Both the position numbers and the translations under genes were made by a program. A model generated the notes under the pieces. The model saw only the letters and a program-made list of their open reading frames with translations. It searched no databases and was not told the DNA's origin. A DNA stretch of 64,000 nt from Mesorhizobium sp. J8 (GTDB lineage Bacteria > Pseudomonadota > Alphaproteobacteria > Rhizobiales > Rhizobiaceae), in the NCBI RefSeq assembly GCF_016591715.1, contig NZ_AP024109.1:1550001-1614000 (forward strand), given 5' to 3'. Positions 46,735-56,523 of this stretch are shown here, piece by piece; positions within the stretch are counted from its first letter, which is position 1, and the number at the start of each line of letters is the position of its first letter.

Positions 46735-48183
46735 ATGTACCTAGAGTCTTTCAGTTATCAAGAGGATAGTGTGCACATAGATGCAATAGTTCAGGACCTA
46801 CTTGTTCGCCAGGACGAGATTGTGGATAGACTTTGTGCCTTTTTGCGCTTGCCAAGTGTAAGTACAGATCCTGCGTTTGCAGGAGGGATGCTCGCTGCGC
46901 AAACATTTCTGGTGGACTGGCTCAAGCGCATGGGCTTAGACAACGTCCAGCTACTCGATGGCGGCGGACACTCTGCGGTTTACGGAGCTTGGAATGGGGC
47001 CCCGGGAAGGCCTACTTTGCTCATCTATGGACATTATGATGTCCAGCCGCCCGATCCCCTAGAAGCTTGGATAACTCCACCTTTCGAACCAACCCTCCGC
47101 GATGGACGGGTCTACGCGCGCGGTGCATCTGACGTAAAAGGCTCGACTGCAATCGCGCTCGAAACCATCGCAGCCTTTCTGAAAGTCCGGGGCGCCTGCC
47201 CCGTGAACGTCAAAGTTTTTTTGGAGGGAGAGGAGGAAACCAACAGTCCAAGTTTGCGCGCAATTGTTGAACAGTACAGGGACTTGCTACAGGCTGATGG
47301 AATGATCTCCGCTGACGGCGCGCGAGCGCATTGCGAAATTCCGACGATTAATGTCGGCTCGCGCGGAATTGTCGAGTTTGAGATTTCAATTCGAACAGCC
47401 AACAAGGACGTTCATTCTGGTCGCTACGGGGGGGCGATCCGGAACGCCGCACATGAGATGGCGAGGATCATCGCTTCGTTACATGACGATGTTGGTGGGA
47501 TCGCGATTCCGGGACTGATGGCGCCCATACCTTCCCTCGACGCTCGGGCTGAGACCGCAGCATTTCCTTTCGACGCGGCCGCTTTCGTTACGGACGTTGG
47601 AGCGCGCGCACATGGAGAACAAGCCTTCTCGGTTCGTGAGCGGCTAACGCTTCGACCGGCCTTGGACGTAAACGGAATGTGGGGAGGTTACACCGGATTC
47701 GGCGGCAAAACAGTGATCCCAAGCACCGCCCATGCTAAGCTGTCGTTGAGAACCGTACCCGGACAGGACTCCGATCAAGTATCAAACGCACTTAAGACTC
47801 ACCTGCGCGCTGTTTGCCCCCCGGATGTTGAGTTCTCGATCGACGACCTGGGAACTGGGAGCGGCGCCTTCAGCCTTCCTACCGGACACCCACTCGTGCT
47901 TGCCGCCAAGAAAGTCTTGTCCGAGGCGACCGGTCAAGAGCCGGTACTTGTGCGACTTGGCGGGTCCATCCCGATCACAGTGATATTCCAAGAGTTGCTC
48001 GGGGTTCAGACGCTAATGTTCGGTTTTGCCCTTCAGGACGAGGATATTCATGCGCCCAACGAATTCTTCCGGTTGACCTCGTTGGCGGAAGGTCTTTCTG
48101 CATGGCCAAGGTTGCTGGAGAAAGTTGGCGAGCAAAGCGCCGATGAGTTTCGGTCAATGGCCACAGCGGCCGAGAAGGGCTAA
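46735..48183 (+). CDS. M20-family metallopeptidase (CNDP-type dipeptidase)
   Basis: Predicted cytosolic two-zinc dipeptidase of 482 residues. Metal and catalytic motifs are LIYGHYDVQPPDP (H and catalytic D), VYARGASDVKGS (bridging aspartate region, where most relatives read SDDKG), VFLEGEEETNSP (catalytic and metal glutamates), ISADGARA (metal aspartate) and the C-terminal histidine in EDIHAPNEFF. The wording is closest to carnosinase/CNDP-type dipeptidases, which hydrolyse beta-alanyl and other dipeptides. GAAGG precedes the ATG. It follows the ABC ATPase by 35 bp and is probably co-transcribed, suggesting import and then hydrolysis of a peptide-like substrate. A partial copy of its 3' end lies at 48426-48597. 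Confidence 0.87.
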   Translation: MYLESFSYQEDSVHIDAIVQDLLVRQDEIVDRLCAFLRLPSVSTDPAFAGGMLAAQTFLVDWLKRMGLDNVQLLDGGGHSAVYGAWNGAPGRPTLLIYGHYDVQPPDPLEAWITPPFEPTLRDGRVYARGASDVKGSTAIALETIAAFLKVRGACPVNVKVFLEGEEETNSPSLRAIVEQYRDLLQADGMISADGARAHCEIPTINVGSRGIVEFEISIRTANKDVHSGRYGGAIRNAAHEMARIIASLHDDVGGIAIPGLMAPIPSLDARAETAAFPFDAAAFVTDVGARAHGEQAFSVRERLTLRPALDVNGMWGGYTGFGGKTVIPSTAHAKLSLRTVPGQDSDQVSNALKTHLRAVCPPDVEFSIDDLGTGSGAFSLPTGHPLVLAAKKVLSEATGQEPVLVRLGGSIPITVIFQELLGVQTLMFGFALQDEDIHAPNEFFRLTSLAEGLSAWPRLLEKVGEQSADEFRSMATAAEKG

Positions 48184-48354
48184 TGTAACCGTCCGCCAAA
48201 ACGAAGGAAATACACGGAAGGTGTCGTTGAGGGCACCGCGGTTCATCGACAAAAAGGTCAATCGACAAGGGGCCGGTATCCTCCGTGCAGGTGTGATCAG
48301 AATAACTATCTAAGCAGAAATTAAGCAACCTAGTCGTGACGGCGCATCTGGGAA

Positions 48355-48597
48355 TACTCACTGAATCGCGGGGGTTCCGATATCGACATCGCGACCGCTA
48401 TCCCGAAGCACCTAGGCGTGCAGGTTAATGTCCGGCTTTGCGCTTCAGGACGAGGATATTCCTGCGCCCAACGCATTCTTCCGGTGGACCTCGTCGGCGG
48501 AAGGCCGTTCCGCGTGCCGAGGCTGCTGGAGCAAGTTGACGAGCAAAGCGCCGATGATTTTCGATCGACGGCCACAGCGGCCGAGAAAGGACATTAA
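48355..48597 (+). pseudogene. Fused relics of a second transporter/dipeptidase copy
   Basis: From 48370 to 48430 the sequence parallels the binding-protein gene and reads GSDIDIATAIPKHLGVQVNV (compare GFDVDVAKGVAKYLGVEVKF). It then joins directly to 48426-48597, which repeats the 3' end of the M20 gene: GFALQDEDIPAPNAFFRWTS, then AEGRSACRGCWSKLTSKAP after a frame change. This is best explained as a paralogous operon from which everything between was deleted. Confidence 0.85.
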
Positions 48598-48666
48598 TGC
48601 AGGAATTAATCATTCCCGTGCTGCCGAGGCAAATCCTCGCTTTTGTATTCGTGTGAGGTCAGTGTG

Positions 48667-50784
48667 ATGGGAGAAGAGGGCCTGCAGCCACCGCTTCCTC
48701 GGGCTGAACCACGGGTCAGGGTCCTTCATGGCGACGTCACAATAGATTCTTATGGCTGGCTTCGCGATCGGGAGAGGCCTGACGCTCGCGCCTATCTGGA
48801 AGCCGAGAACAGCTACGCGGAGCAGGCGACAGCTCATCTGGCAAGGCTTAAGGCGGAACTCATCGCTGAGATCGAAGGTCGTCAGCCTTGCGAAGACGGC
48901 CCGCCAGCGTTCCAGGTGGGGCTTTTCGAGTATTTCCAAAGACAAGAGTTGGGCTTGTCGCATCCTGCGTGGTGGCGTCGGCCAGCAACCGGAGGCTCAG
49001 CCGAGCTTGTCCTCGACCCGAACGCGATACCTGGAGCCGAGGTGTTCTATTCGCTCGGCGTCTTCGAGCCGAGCGACGACGGGCGTTACCTGGCATTTAG
49101 CTTTGATCTTATCGGCAATGAGAGCTACGAATTTGCGGTCCGGGACATGGCCAACGGCCGAGACGTCTGGCGCGAGTCATGTCGCGTCGGGCGGGTCGTA
49201 TGGGCTACCGACAATCACACGCTCTTTTTCACGCGAGAGCGCACTGACCGCAAGCAACACGATCACATTGTCCGTTTGGACGTCGAAGTCGGGAACCCAG
49301 AGGTGGTGTTCGAAGAGGCCAACGAGCGATTGGAGGTGTTGATTCGCCGTTCTGGTAGCGGTGCTTGGTTATTCATCGACGTACTTACGACCTGGGACTT
49401 GTCCACTCCCGTTCAGCGCGGCGCTGCAGAGGTATGGTGTCTTCCTGCCCACGAGCCCGGAGGCAGGTGGTGCCGGATCATAACGCGGGAACTCGGATAC
49501 GAGGTCTTTGCCGAGCACTGGGACGACACGTTCCTGTTCCGCGTGAACGACGCTGGACCGTACTGGCGTCTCGTTCGTGCGCCGATAGGTGACCCGTCAC
49601 CGTCGTGCTGGAAGGAGGTCGTTCCGCATCGATCGGGCGTGACCATCGAGGAAATCCATGTGCTCGACCAGCACTTGGTTCTTTTGGAGCGAGAGGGCCT
49701 CCGCCCACGCCTGGTCTCGCGTGACAGAAGCGGGCAGGTTGGGGCCACGATCATTCCCGATGAGCCGAGTTGCACTCTGAAGGTGGGCCTATCAGCAGGT
49801 GGTAGCTATTCGGTCGCCCGGCATCCGTTCCGAAGCTCGAAGATTATCTACTCGGTTAGCTCGTTTGTGACGCCGGACACCGTCGTCGAGCATGATCTCG
49901 TCCACGACCGACCGACGGTCCTATACCAGGCCCGCGTTCCAGGGTATGACCGAACTCAATACGTGGCAAGGGTCGTCATGGCGGAGGCAGAAGACGGGGT
50001 TCAGGTCCCGATTTCGTTGGCCGCGCGCCGCGATCGAACGAGCCCTGGGCCGGTTGTACTGCGTGTCTATGGGTGTTACGGATCATCGAGATGGCCGTCG
50101 TTCATGACTTGGCCCTCATTCATGACTGCTCGCTTGAGCCTGCTCGACCGCGGGGTTGCATTCGGTTGGGTGCATGTGCGGGGGGGGGGCGAGCTCGGAC
50201 GCCTATGGCACGAGGCGGCTACCCGCGATCGGAAACGTATTACACACACAGATCTGATCGCCGCTGCCGAGGGGCTAGTTGAGCGGGGGATCGCCACCCG
50301 CGACGGAATCGTAATCGAGGGCGCCAGCGCCGGCGGGGGTGTTGTGCTTGCCACGGCTGCCTTGCGGCCCGACTTGTTCCGCGCAGTGCTCGCTGAGGTT
50401 CCGCTCGCCGATATCCTGGATACCGAGATGGGATTCACGATGCCGTACGCGCTTCAGGAAACGGCGGAGTATGGGGACCCCCACATCGCCGACGACTATC
50501 GGTACCTGCGCAGCTACGATCCGTACTACAACCTCGGCCCGGATCGGCCACTTCCGCCCACGTATATCGACGCCGCCTTCGATGACGGCCAGGTGCTCTT
50601 TTACCAGCCCGCTCGCTATGTGGCGCAGCGTCGGTCTTGCGCGGGCAATCGCGACCCTAACCTTGTATTTCGCATGCGGATGGTAGGCGGCCACAGCGGT
50701 GCTTCACATGGGCCTAGCGTAGCCGAGGAAAGAGCATTTCGAATGGCTTGGGTGCTCGACCATCTCCAACGATCGAGCGGCTAA
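48667..50784 (+). CDS. Prolyl oligopeptidase family (S9A) serine peptidase
   Basis: Predicted cytosolic oligopeptidase of 705 residues, normal for oligopeptidase B/prolyl oligopeptidase, with no signal peptide. The N-terminal part (DSYGWLRDRERPDARAYLEA, then the beta-propeller with SLGVFEPSDDGRYLAFSFDL) precedes the alpha/beta-hydrolase domain. The catalytic serine is in IVIEGASAGGGVVLATAALR, the aspartate in YIDAAFDDGQVLFYQPARY, and the histidine in RMVGGHSGASHGPS. All three are present. An internal repeat MTWPSFMT occurs near residue 485, probably a short tandem duplication. The start at 48667 is favoured over an upstream ATG because homology begins just after it. S9A peptidases are recurrent on rhizobial symbiotic plasmids. 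The gene is intact. Confidence 0.88.
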   Translation: MGEEGLQPPLPRAEPRVRVLHGDVTIDSYGWLRDRERPDARAYLEAENSYAEQATAHLARLKAELIAEIEGRQPCEDGPPAFQVGLFEYFQRQELGLSHPAWWRRPATGGSAELVLDPNAIPGAEVFYSLGVFEPSDDGRYLAFSFDLIGNESYEFAVRDMANGRDVWRESCRVGRVVWATDNHTLFFTRERTDRKQHDHIVRLDVEVGNPEVVFEEANERLEVLIRRSGSGAWLFIDVLTTWDLSTPVQRGAAEVWCLPAHEPGGRWCRIITRELGYEVFAEHWDDTFLFRVNDAGPYWRLVRAPIGDPSPSCWKEVVPHRSGVTIEEIHVLDQHLVLLEREGLRPRLVSRDRSGQVGATIIPDEPSCTLKVGLSAGGSYSVARHPFRSSKIIYSVSSFVTPDTVVEHDLVHDRPTVLYQARVPGYDRTQYVARVVMAEAEDGVQVPISLAARRDRTSPGPVVLRVYGCYGSSRWPSFMTWPSFMTARLSLLDRGVAFGWVHVRGGGELGRLWHEAATRDRKRITHTDLIAAAEGLVERGIATRDGIVIEGASAGGGVVLATAALRPDLFRAVLAEVPLADILDTEMGFTMPYALQETAEYGDPHIADDYRYLRSYDPYYNLGPDRPLPPTYIDAAFDDGQVLFYQPARYVAQRRSCAGNRDPNLVFRMRMVGGHSGASHGPSVAEERAFRMAWVLDHLQRSSG

Positions 50785-50878
50785 GCCCCTGCTCACGGCT
50801 CGAAAGCTGCTGCAGGGTAAGCATCCGAGTTGCGCCGCCTCTTAATTTAGGAGGTGTCGGATTTTGGCCTGACTGTCC

Positions 50879-51226
50879 TTGTTGACGTCAAAAAAGAGCA
50901 GTGCGGAATTGGATCGCCTTGAGGTTATCGCGACTGGTCGTTGTCGCCGTTTTAGCAAAGAGATGAAGCTCCAGATCGTTGCCGAGGGCTATTCGGAGCC
51001 GGGATTTTGTGCGGCCACGGCGCGGCGTCATGGCATTTCGCGCTTGCAAATCTACGAATGGCGCCGGCTTGCACGAACGTGGCAATTTGAGCTGTCGGGG
51101 CGCGCTGAGGGTTTTGTCTCCGCGGTGATTGTTCCGGAGACGAGGCTGACGAGCAAGCCGGCGTCAGGTAGCGGGCGTGTGGAAGTCGTGATTGCGAAGG
51201 CCTCGAAGGCGCGGTGGATCCGATGA
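50879..51226 (+). pseudogene. IS66-family TnpA, 3'-truncated
   Basis: The frame reads RCRRFSKEMKLQIVAEGYSE, then PGFCAATARRHGISRLQIYE with WRRLAR, and later AVIVPE and GRVEVVIAKASKARWIR. This is the small IS66 helix-turn-helix protein; the usual ending after VEVVIANGRRV is replaced. No TnpB or TnpC follows. Confidence 0.7.
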
Positions 51227-51819
51227 TGGGCATGCCCGTTCCTCCTTCTTGGCTTAGTCTAAGACGGAAGTTGGCGGGCAATAGGACATCTACTGATCCG
51301 CGCTCGCGCGCATCCGGGAAAGTCGCGAGGGGCGGCCATGTAGCACTCAGCCCAGGGTCTATCGGGCGGCTTGCCTGCACCTTCGTACTCCCGGTGCCCC
51401 ACGTCCCGGATGGGCTCTCACCATAACACTGTTCCAAAACAAGAACCGCAGGGACAAAAGGCACAAAAGACCGCATACCGGATAATGGCCAGGTCGAGGG
51501 TATGAACCGCACCATCAAGGATGCCACCGTCAAGAACCCCGCCAGAGCAGGAGAAACATGGATAGGCCGAAAAGGAGATGCGATCAGCTCCGCAATCAGA
51601 GAACCTCATCTAGGCGGCCCAACGAGGGCCGCTCTAATTCAGGCAGTGCGCCTCCAAAACCCTTTTTCCATCAACCCTGTGTCTTCCCCATCTGAAAACG
51701 CGATGGTACCCTCCAGAACTTTATATTGGTGAACTCAATGCCAAGCGTCGCATACTAGAGAGATAGTCGAACCGAAATGCAACCGTTCGTCAACGCCTCC
51801 AAAATAACGAGCAAGTGAA
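51227..51819. other. IS debris and leader of the methylaspartate block
   Basis: Around 51465-51535 the plus strand reads PDNGQVEGMNRTIKDATVKN, a fragment of an IS481-type integrase. The remaining 280 bp before the methylaspartate ammonia-lyase start shows a GG-N10-GC at 51728-51741, but with a poor -24 element and no activator site. Confidence 0.45.
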
Positions 51820-53067
51820 GTGCAGATCAAAGACGTCCTTCTCGTGCCTGGCGCTGGCGCATTTTTCTATGATGACCAGGCTGCCATCAGGGCCGGCGCA
51901 ATCCAGGACGGCTTCGTATACATCGGAGAACCTGTAACACCCGGGTTCACGTCCATTCGCATTCCAGCATTTTCGCTCAGCATCGGGCTCGTCCTTGGCG
52001 ACGACACTGTTGTTTGGGGCGACATGATGGGCGTTCAGTATTCTGGCGCTGGCGGACGCGATCCTCTGTTCGACGCCAGCCAGATCTCAGTATTTACATC
52101 ACGCGTCGTCGTGCCGCGGCTTCTTGATGTCGACGTATCTCGGTTTCGTACTTCTTGCGCAAAGGTTTTTAAGCCTGTCGAACGTCAGCGCTTACCAAGC
52201 GCCGTCGAATATGGTGTGAGCCAAGCGCTGCTTCGCGCAGCAGCCCATCTGCAGCGCAAGACAATGGCGGAGATCATATGCACAGAGTTCGATCTGCCGC
52301 TGCCGACCTTCCGCATCCCAATTTATTGCCAGAGCGGTGACGCTCGCGAAATCAATGTAGATAAAATGATCATGAAGGGAGTGGATGTACTCCCCCATGG
52401 CCTAATCAACTCGCGGCAGAAATTCGGGGTCAACGGCCAGACTTTCATGGAGTTCGTCAGGGGGGTTGCAGCGCGCATACGTGATTTCGGCCGCCCGGGA
52501 TATCATCCGGTCCTGCATTTCGATGTGTACGGCTGGATCGGCCATGAAATCAGCCTGGAGCCGCAACAAATCGCCGACTTCATCTGCAGGGTTGCCGACA
52601 GTGTTCCCGGTTTTACGCTCAACGTCGAGTCGCCGGCAGATTTTGGTTCGACGCAGGCTCAAATTGAGAATTACGCCAAGATCGTATCGATTTTGGACAG
52701 CCGGGGTTCCGACGCACGCATTGTGGTGGATGAGAGATGCAATACGCTTGAGGACATTCGACTCTTTGCCGAAGCGAAGGGTGCGCATCTCGTGCAAATC
52801 AAGACCCCGGATGTCGGCTCATTAGCAGACACAACACGCGCAGTTCTCGTCTGCAAGGCGAATGGTGTAGGAGCATATGTCGGGGGAAGCTGTACCGAGA
52901 CAGATCTTTCCGCTCAAGCTTCTGTCCACGTCTCGATGGCAACCCAAGCCGACATGATGCTCGCGAAGCCCGGAATGGGCGTCGACGAGGGATTTTCCAT
53001 CGTTGGGAACGAACAGAACCGGTTGCTCGCGATCCTGAACCGTCGAGCAACTGAAAATGTTAGGTGA
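51820..53067 (+). CDS. Methylaspartate ammonia-lyase
   Basis: Predicted enolase-superfamily enzyme that eliminates ammonia from L-threo-3-methylaspartate to give mesaconate. It has 415 residues, as usual (about 413), with a GTG start. Landmarks are the N-terminal capping domain MQIKDVLLVPGAGAFFYDDQ, GVDVLPHGLINSRQKFG (active-site histidine), the metal ligands in HFDVYGWIG, TLNVESPAD and IVVDERCNT, the catalytic lysine in LVQIKTPDVG, and GAYVGGSCTETDLSAQ. No glutamate mutase genes (glmES/mutSE) are visible nearby, so the methylaspartate source is outside or imported. The next gene, a CoA-transferase, overlaps its 3' end by 11 bp, indicating an operon. Confidence 0.9.
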   Translation: MQIKDVLLVPGAGAFFYDDQAAIRAGAIQDGFVYIGEPVTPGFTSIRIPAFSLSIGLVLGDDTVVWGDMMGVQYSGAGGRDPLFDASQISVFTSRVVVPRLLDVDVSRFRTSCAKVFKPVERQRLPSAVEYGVSQALLRAAAHLQRKTMAEIICTEFDLPLPTFRIPIYCQSGDAREINVDKMIMKGVDVLPHGLINSRQKFGVNGQTFMEFVRGVAARIRDFGRPGYHPVLHFDVYGWIGHEISLEPQQIADFICRVADSVPGFTLNVESPADFGSTQAQIENYAKIVSILDSRGSDARIVVDERCNTLEDIRLFAEAKGAHLVQIKTPDVGSLADTTRAVLVCKANGVGAYVGGSCTETDLSAQASVHVSMATQADMMLAKPGMGVDEGFSIVGNEQNRLLAILNRRATENVR

Positions 53068-54238
53068 AAAGCGCGGTGTGTCACCAATGCAAAATAGCCT
53101 TGAGGGGATCACAGTTATTGCAGTGGAGCAGGCAGTGGCCGCGCCTTATGCGTCCTCTCGCCTTGCGGATGCCGGAGCCCGGGTTATCAAGATCGAGCGG
53201 CCGGAAGGGGACTTTGCCCGAAGCTATGACAAGTTGGTTCGAGGGCAGAGCGCTTACTTCGTCTGGCTCAATCGGGGCAAAGAGTCAGTGTGTCTAGACC
53301 TGAGGTTGGAGGCGGAACGCAAGGTCCTCGACACGCTCATTGCCGATGCCGACGTCTTTATCCAGAATCTGAAGCCGGGCAGTATCGAAAAATTGGGCTT
53401 CGGGTCTGCTGATCTGCGCCGACGGTTTCCGCGGCTGATCGCCTGCGATATCTCGGGTTTCGGGGACAAAGGGCCCTATTCCCATTTGAAGGCTTATGAT
53501 CTCATCGTCCAGGCCGAAACCGGTCTATGCGCAATCACCGGCAACCAACAAGGGCCCGCGCGGGTAGGGGTCTCGGTGTGTGACATCTCGGCGGGCATGA
53601 CAGCGCATAGCGCCATTCTTCAGGCCCTCTATCACCGCGAGGTCACCGGGGAAGGCACCAGAATCCAGGTGTCACTGTTCGATGCCATCGCCGACTGGAT
53701 GAATGTTCCGGTTCTGCAAAGCGACTACAGCGGCTATCGCACCGTACGCGCCGGCGTGAAACACCCCTCGCTAGTGCCCTATGGCGCTTATCGTTGCGCT
53801 GACGGCAAAGAGGTCATCTTTTCGGTTCAAAGTGACCGTGAATGGATAAACTTCTGCGAGAAATTCCTGAAGCAGCCGGAGCTTACACGCGCACCTGGTT
53901 TTGCCGATAACATGGAGCGCCTCGGTCACCGAGCACAGCTTGATGAGGTGATTGAGAGGCGCTTCTGTGAACTCTCCTGCAATGAAGCGATGCGGGAGCT
54001 CGAGGCCGCCGGCTTGGCATATGGCCGGCTAAACGAAGTGGTGGATGTTTCAAGCCATCCACACGTTCGGAGAGTTAAGGTTCGCACTCCTGAAGGAGTT
54101 GTAGACACAATAGCGCCGGCGGCTATCTTCAACGCCGAGCACCCCTCGCTACGCCCGGTCCCGGCTCTTGGGGCTCATACTGAGAGTGTCCGCGAGGAGG
54201 TTCTGGGGCGTTTGCGCAAAAGAGCCGCGTCAGCGTGA
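53057..54238 (+). CDS. CoA-transferase family III, mesaconate/citramalate CoA-transferase candidate
   Basis: Predicted class III (CaiB/BaiF) CoA-transferase, 393 residues. Family phrases are GITVIAVEQAVAAPYASSRL, ADAGARVIKIERPEGDFARS, WLNRGKESVCLDLR, ADVFIQNLKPGSIEKLGFG, ACDISGFGDKGPY and QVSLFDAIADWMN (region of the catalytic aspartate). A second start at 53087 is possible. The position between methylaspartate ammonia-lyase and a CitE-like lyase suggests the acceptor is mesaconate or citramalate, which would be activated for cleavage. The acyl donor is unknown. Confidence 0.85.
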   Translation: MLGEKRGVSPMQNSLEGITVIAVEQAVAAPYASSRLADAGARVIKIERPEGDFARSYDKLVRGQSAYFVWLNRGKESVCLDLRLEAERKVLDTLIADADVFIQNLKPGSIEKLGFGSADLRRRFPRLIACDISGFGDKGPYSHLKAYDLIVQAETGLCAITGNQQGPARVGVSVCDISAGMTAHSAILQALYHREVTGEGTRIQVSLFDAIADWMNVPVLQSDYSGYRTVRAGVKHPSLVPYGAYRCADGKEVIFSVQSDREWINFCEKFLKQPELTRAPGFADNMERLGHRAQLDEVIERRFCELSCNEAMRELEAAGLAYGRLNEVVDVSSHPHVRRVKVRTPEGVVDTIAPAAIFNAEHPSLRPVPALGAHTESVREEVLGRLRKRAASA

Positions 54239-54371
54239 GAGCGCATCTGAGCTAGGTCGGTGCGCACGCCATTTCCAAAGAGCCGGTGCACCTCGCAACC
54301 TTTCAGTACGCCGGCCGCCCGGCAAGGGCACTGGCGCCATCCTCGCCTGAATCGACCGCAGAGGCAACTCC

Positions 54372-55274
54372 ATGATCACGGACACCGTCCCGGCCGTCGA
54401 AAGCGCTACGTATGTACCGCGCTGGAGATCCCTGCTCTTCGTTCCCGCCCACATTCCGCGATTTGTGGAAACGGCCCATGAGCGCGGTGCAGATGGCGTC
54501 ATTCTCGACCTGGAGGATTCCGTTCCTCAGGATCAGAAGGCCGGGGCAAGGCGGCAGCTTCCTGAATCCGCGGCAAAGGTAGCCCGCAAGGGCGCATCTG
54601 TTTTGGTGCGCGTAAATCGTAGTCTGCGTGCCTTGGCCGCCGATCTCGATGCCGCCGTGATCGCAGGCGTTGACGCACTTGTTCTTCCGAAGACGGATTC
54701 GGGAGAGTGGATATTGGAGATCGCGCATGCGGTTTCAGAACTTGAACGAGAACGAAATCTTCCTCAGGGGCGCATCCGGTTCCTTGCCCAGATCGAGACG
54801 CCGGGCGCTTTGCAAAGGCTCGCGGGCATTGCGTCTGCGCATCCCAGGATGGTCGCGATGGCCCTTGGTCCTGAAGACTTTAGTGCCGCAGTTGGCGGCG
54901 CCCCGGAATTCGACCTTCTTCTGGCCCCAAACCTTTCCGTTCTTTTTGCTGCTCGTGCGGCCGGGTTGCTCCCGATGGGCTTCGTAGGAAGCATCAGCGA
55001 GCTCTCGGACACCAGTAAGCTTCGCGAAGCCGCTGCGCGTGCACGGCGGCTTGGCTTTGCCGGAGCCTTGGCGATCCATCCGACACAGGTGGCCATATTC
55101 AACGAGGCTTTCTCGCCAGGCGCTGAGGAGGTCGAGTGGGCTCGCGCTGTTGTTGGAGCGGAGATCGATGCCGCCGCGCGCGGGCTATCGGCATTCTCGT
55201 TGAATGGTCGGATGGTTGATCCGCCAGTGGTGCGGCGCGCATATGAAATCCTGAGCCTGACCGGTGACAACTGA
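54372..55274 (+). CDS. HpcH/HpaI/CitE-family CoA-ester lyase (citramalyl-CoA lyase candidate)
   Basis: Predicted Mg-dependent TIM-barrel lyase, 300 residues. Motifs are RWRSLLFVPAHIPRFVETA, DGVILDLEDSVPQDQK, ASVLVRVNRS, RFLAQIETPGALQRLAGIAS, MALGPEDFSAAVGG and GALAIHPTQVAIFNEAFSP. In this family the reactions are reversible cleavages of citramalyl-, malyl- or beta-methylmalyl-CoA. Downstream of the CoA-transferase (134-bp gap) it most likely splits citramalyl-CoA into acetyl-CoA and pyruvate. Family members are hard to tell apart by sequence alone. Confidence 0.85.
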   Translation: MITDTVPAVESATYVPRWRSLLFVPAHIPRFVETAHERGADGVILDLEDSVPQDQKAGARRQLPESAAKVARKGASVLVRVNRSLRALAADLDAAVIAGVDALVLPKTDSGEWILEIAHAVSELERERNLPQGRIRFLAQIETPGALQRLAGIASAHPRMVAMALGPEDFSAAVGGAPEFDLLLAPNLSVLFAARAAGLLPMGFVGSISELSDTSKLREAAARARRLGFAGALAIHPTQVAIFNEAFSPGAEEVEWARAVVGAEIDAAARGLSAFSLNGRMVDPPVVRRAYEILSLTGDN

Positions 55275-55402
55275 ACTACCTCCTCTCAACGGTCCGGCTG
55301 GGGACGTTCCCTGGTTTCCGCAGCAAGTATTACTTGCGGCCCATCTCGTTTCGAGATAAATGCGAGGGACTGGGGGAAGTTGCCCCTCGGTTGGGTTAAG
55401 CC

Positions 55403-56329
55403 GTGGATATCAGGCAGTTAAAATACTTTGTCGGCGTGGTGGAAGCCGGCAGTTTCACGAAGGCCGCTTCGCTCCTGCATGTCGCTCAAAGCGCGCTTAG
55501 CCTCCATGTGCGTCAACTGGAGGAAGGGTTCGGCACTCAATTACTGGTGCGCGACAGGACGGGCATCAGTGTGACGGCCTCCGGAAGCAAACTGCTTGAG
55601 CGGGCGCGCACGATCCTCAGGGAAATTCGACTCACCGAGATGGAACTGACCAACACGGTGGCTTCTCCTGCCGGAGAGGTGACCATCGGCATTCCGTCCG
55701 GGGCTGCGCGTGTCCTAAGCGGTCCGCTGCTTGAATCGGCAAGAGGCGAGCTGCCGAGGATCTCTCTCAAGATGATCGAGGGCATGACGGGACCATTGGA
55801 AGAATGGATGGCTGCGGGCCGCTTCAATTTGGCTGTCCTCTACCGCACTGCCGAAAGCACAGGACGGATGACGGTGTTGGCACGCGAGGAATTTTACCTA
55901 GTCGTGCCGCCGGGTGAACCGCCTTTCGAAGACGAGATACCGCTCGCCGACCTGCATGCTTTCCCGCTTGCGGTGCCCATGCGCAACAACAATGTCAGGC
56001 GTTCGGTGGCCGATGTGGTTGCGCAGCACGGTTGTGTGCTTGACGTCAGATTCGAAGTCGACTCCCTTTCTACGATCATTGACATGGTCATGGAAGGAAA
56101 AGCGTATTCTATCCTTGCCCCGTCGGCCATTCAGAGGGAAGCCTCTCAGGGACAGGTCCGGACAGTCAAAATCATTGATCCAGTGATTACCCGCTCCGTT
56201 GTGCTTGCCGTCAACCCCAAAGATGAGCAATCTCCCGCTGTCTCTGCTGTCCGCAAGCTGATAGCCAATGTCACCCGGACATTAATCGAGAGCGGGCAGT
56301 GGCCGGCCACTGCTCCGGACCGGGCTTAG
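55403..56329 (+). CDS. LysR-family transcriptional regulator
   Basis: Predicted regulator of 308 residues with a GTG start. The N-terminal winged helix-turn-helix is DIRQLKYFVGVVEAGSFTKA, then ASLLHVAQSALSLHVRQLEE. The C-terminal substrate-binding domain follows (GEVTIGIPSGAARVLSGPLL). It resembles NAC/CynR-type LysR proteins. It is encoded between the CitE-like lyase and the aldehyde dehydrogenase on the same strand and is a natural candidate regulator of the surrounding carboxylate genes; its inducer might be mesaconate or methylaspartate. No operator is evident by eye in the 128 bp upstream. Confidence 0.88.
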   Translation: MDIRQLKYFVGVVEAGSFTKAASLLHVAQSALSLHVRQLEEGFGTQLLVRDRTGISVTASGSKLLERARTILREIRLTEMELTNTVASPAGEVTIGIPSGAARVLSGPLLESARGELPRISLKMIEGMTGPLEEWMAAGRFNLAVLYRTAESTGRMTVLAREEFYLVVPPGEPPFEDEIPLADLHAFPLAVPMRNNNVRRSVADVVAQHGCVLDVRFEVDSLSTIIDMVMEGKAYSILAPSAIQREASQGQVRTVKIIDPVITRSVVLAVNPKDEQSPAVSAVRKLIANVTRTLIESGQWPATAPDRA

Positions 56330-56523
56330 CATATCCGTCAAACCGAGTCCCAGTGCGCTTCCACGGCAGGCCCGAGCCGGACATCAATCTCGATTCAAGA
56401 TGGTTTTGGGCGACATTCCATATTTGACCCGACGTGACCATCGCGATGAGACTGCGAAGAAGTGGGCCCATGGTCGGATATCGGCTGGTCTCGCATTGGC
56501 AGAATACTCAAGCGGAGCATGGG

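Noticed and set aside
51728..51741. GG-N10-GC sequence before the methylaspartate ammonia-lyase gene
   Set aside because: The -24 side reads TTGGTGA rather than TGGCAC, and no TGT-N10-ACA lies at a suitable distance.
56485..56502. CTGGTCTCGCATTGGCA before the aldehyde dehydrogenase
   Set aside because: Spacing fits but the -24 element lacks CAC and the -12 lacks TTGC; it lies inside a probable operon.
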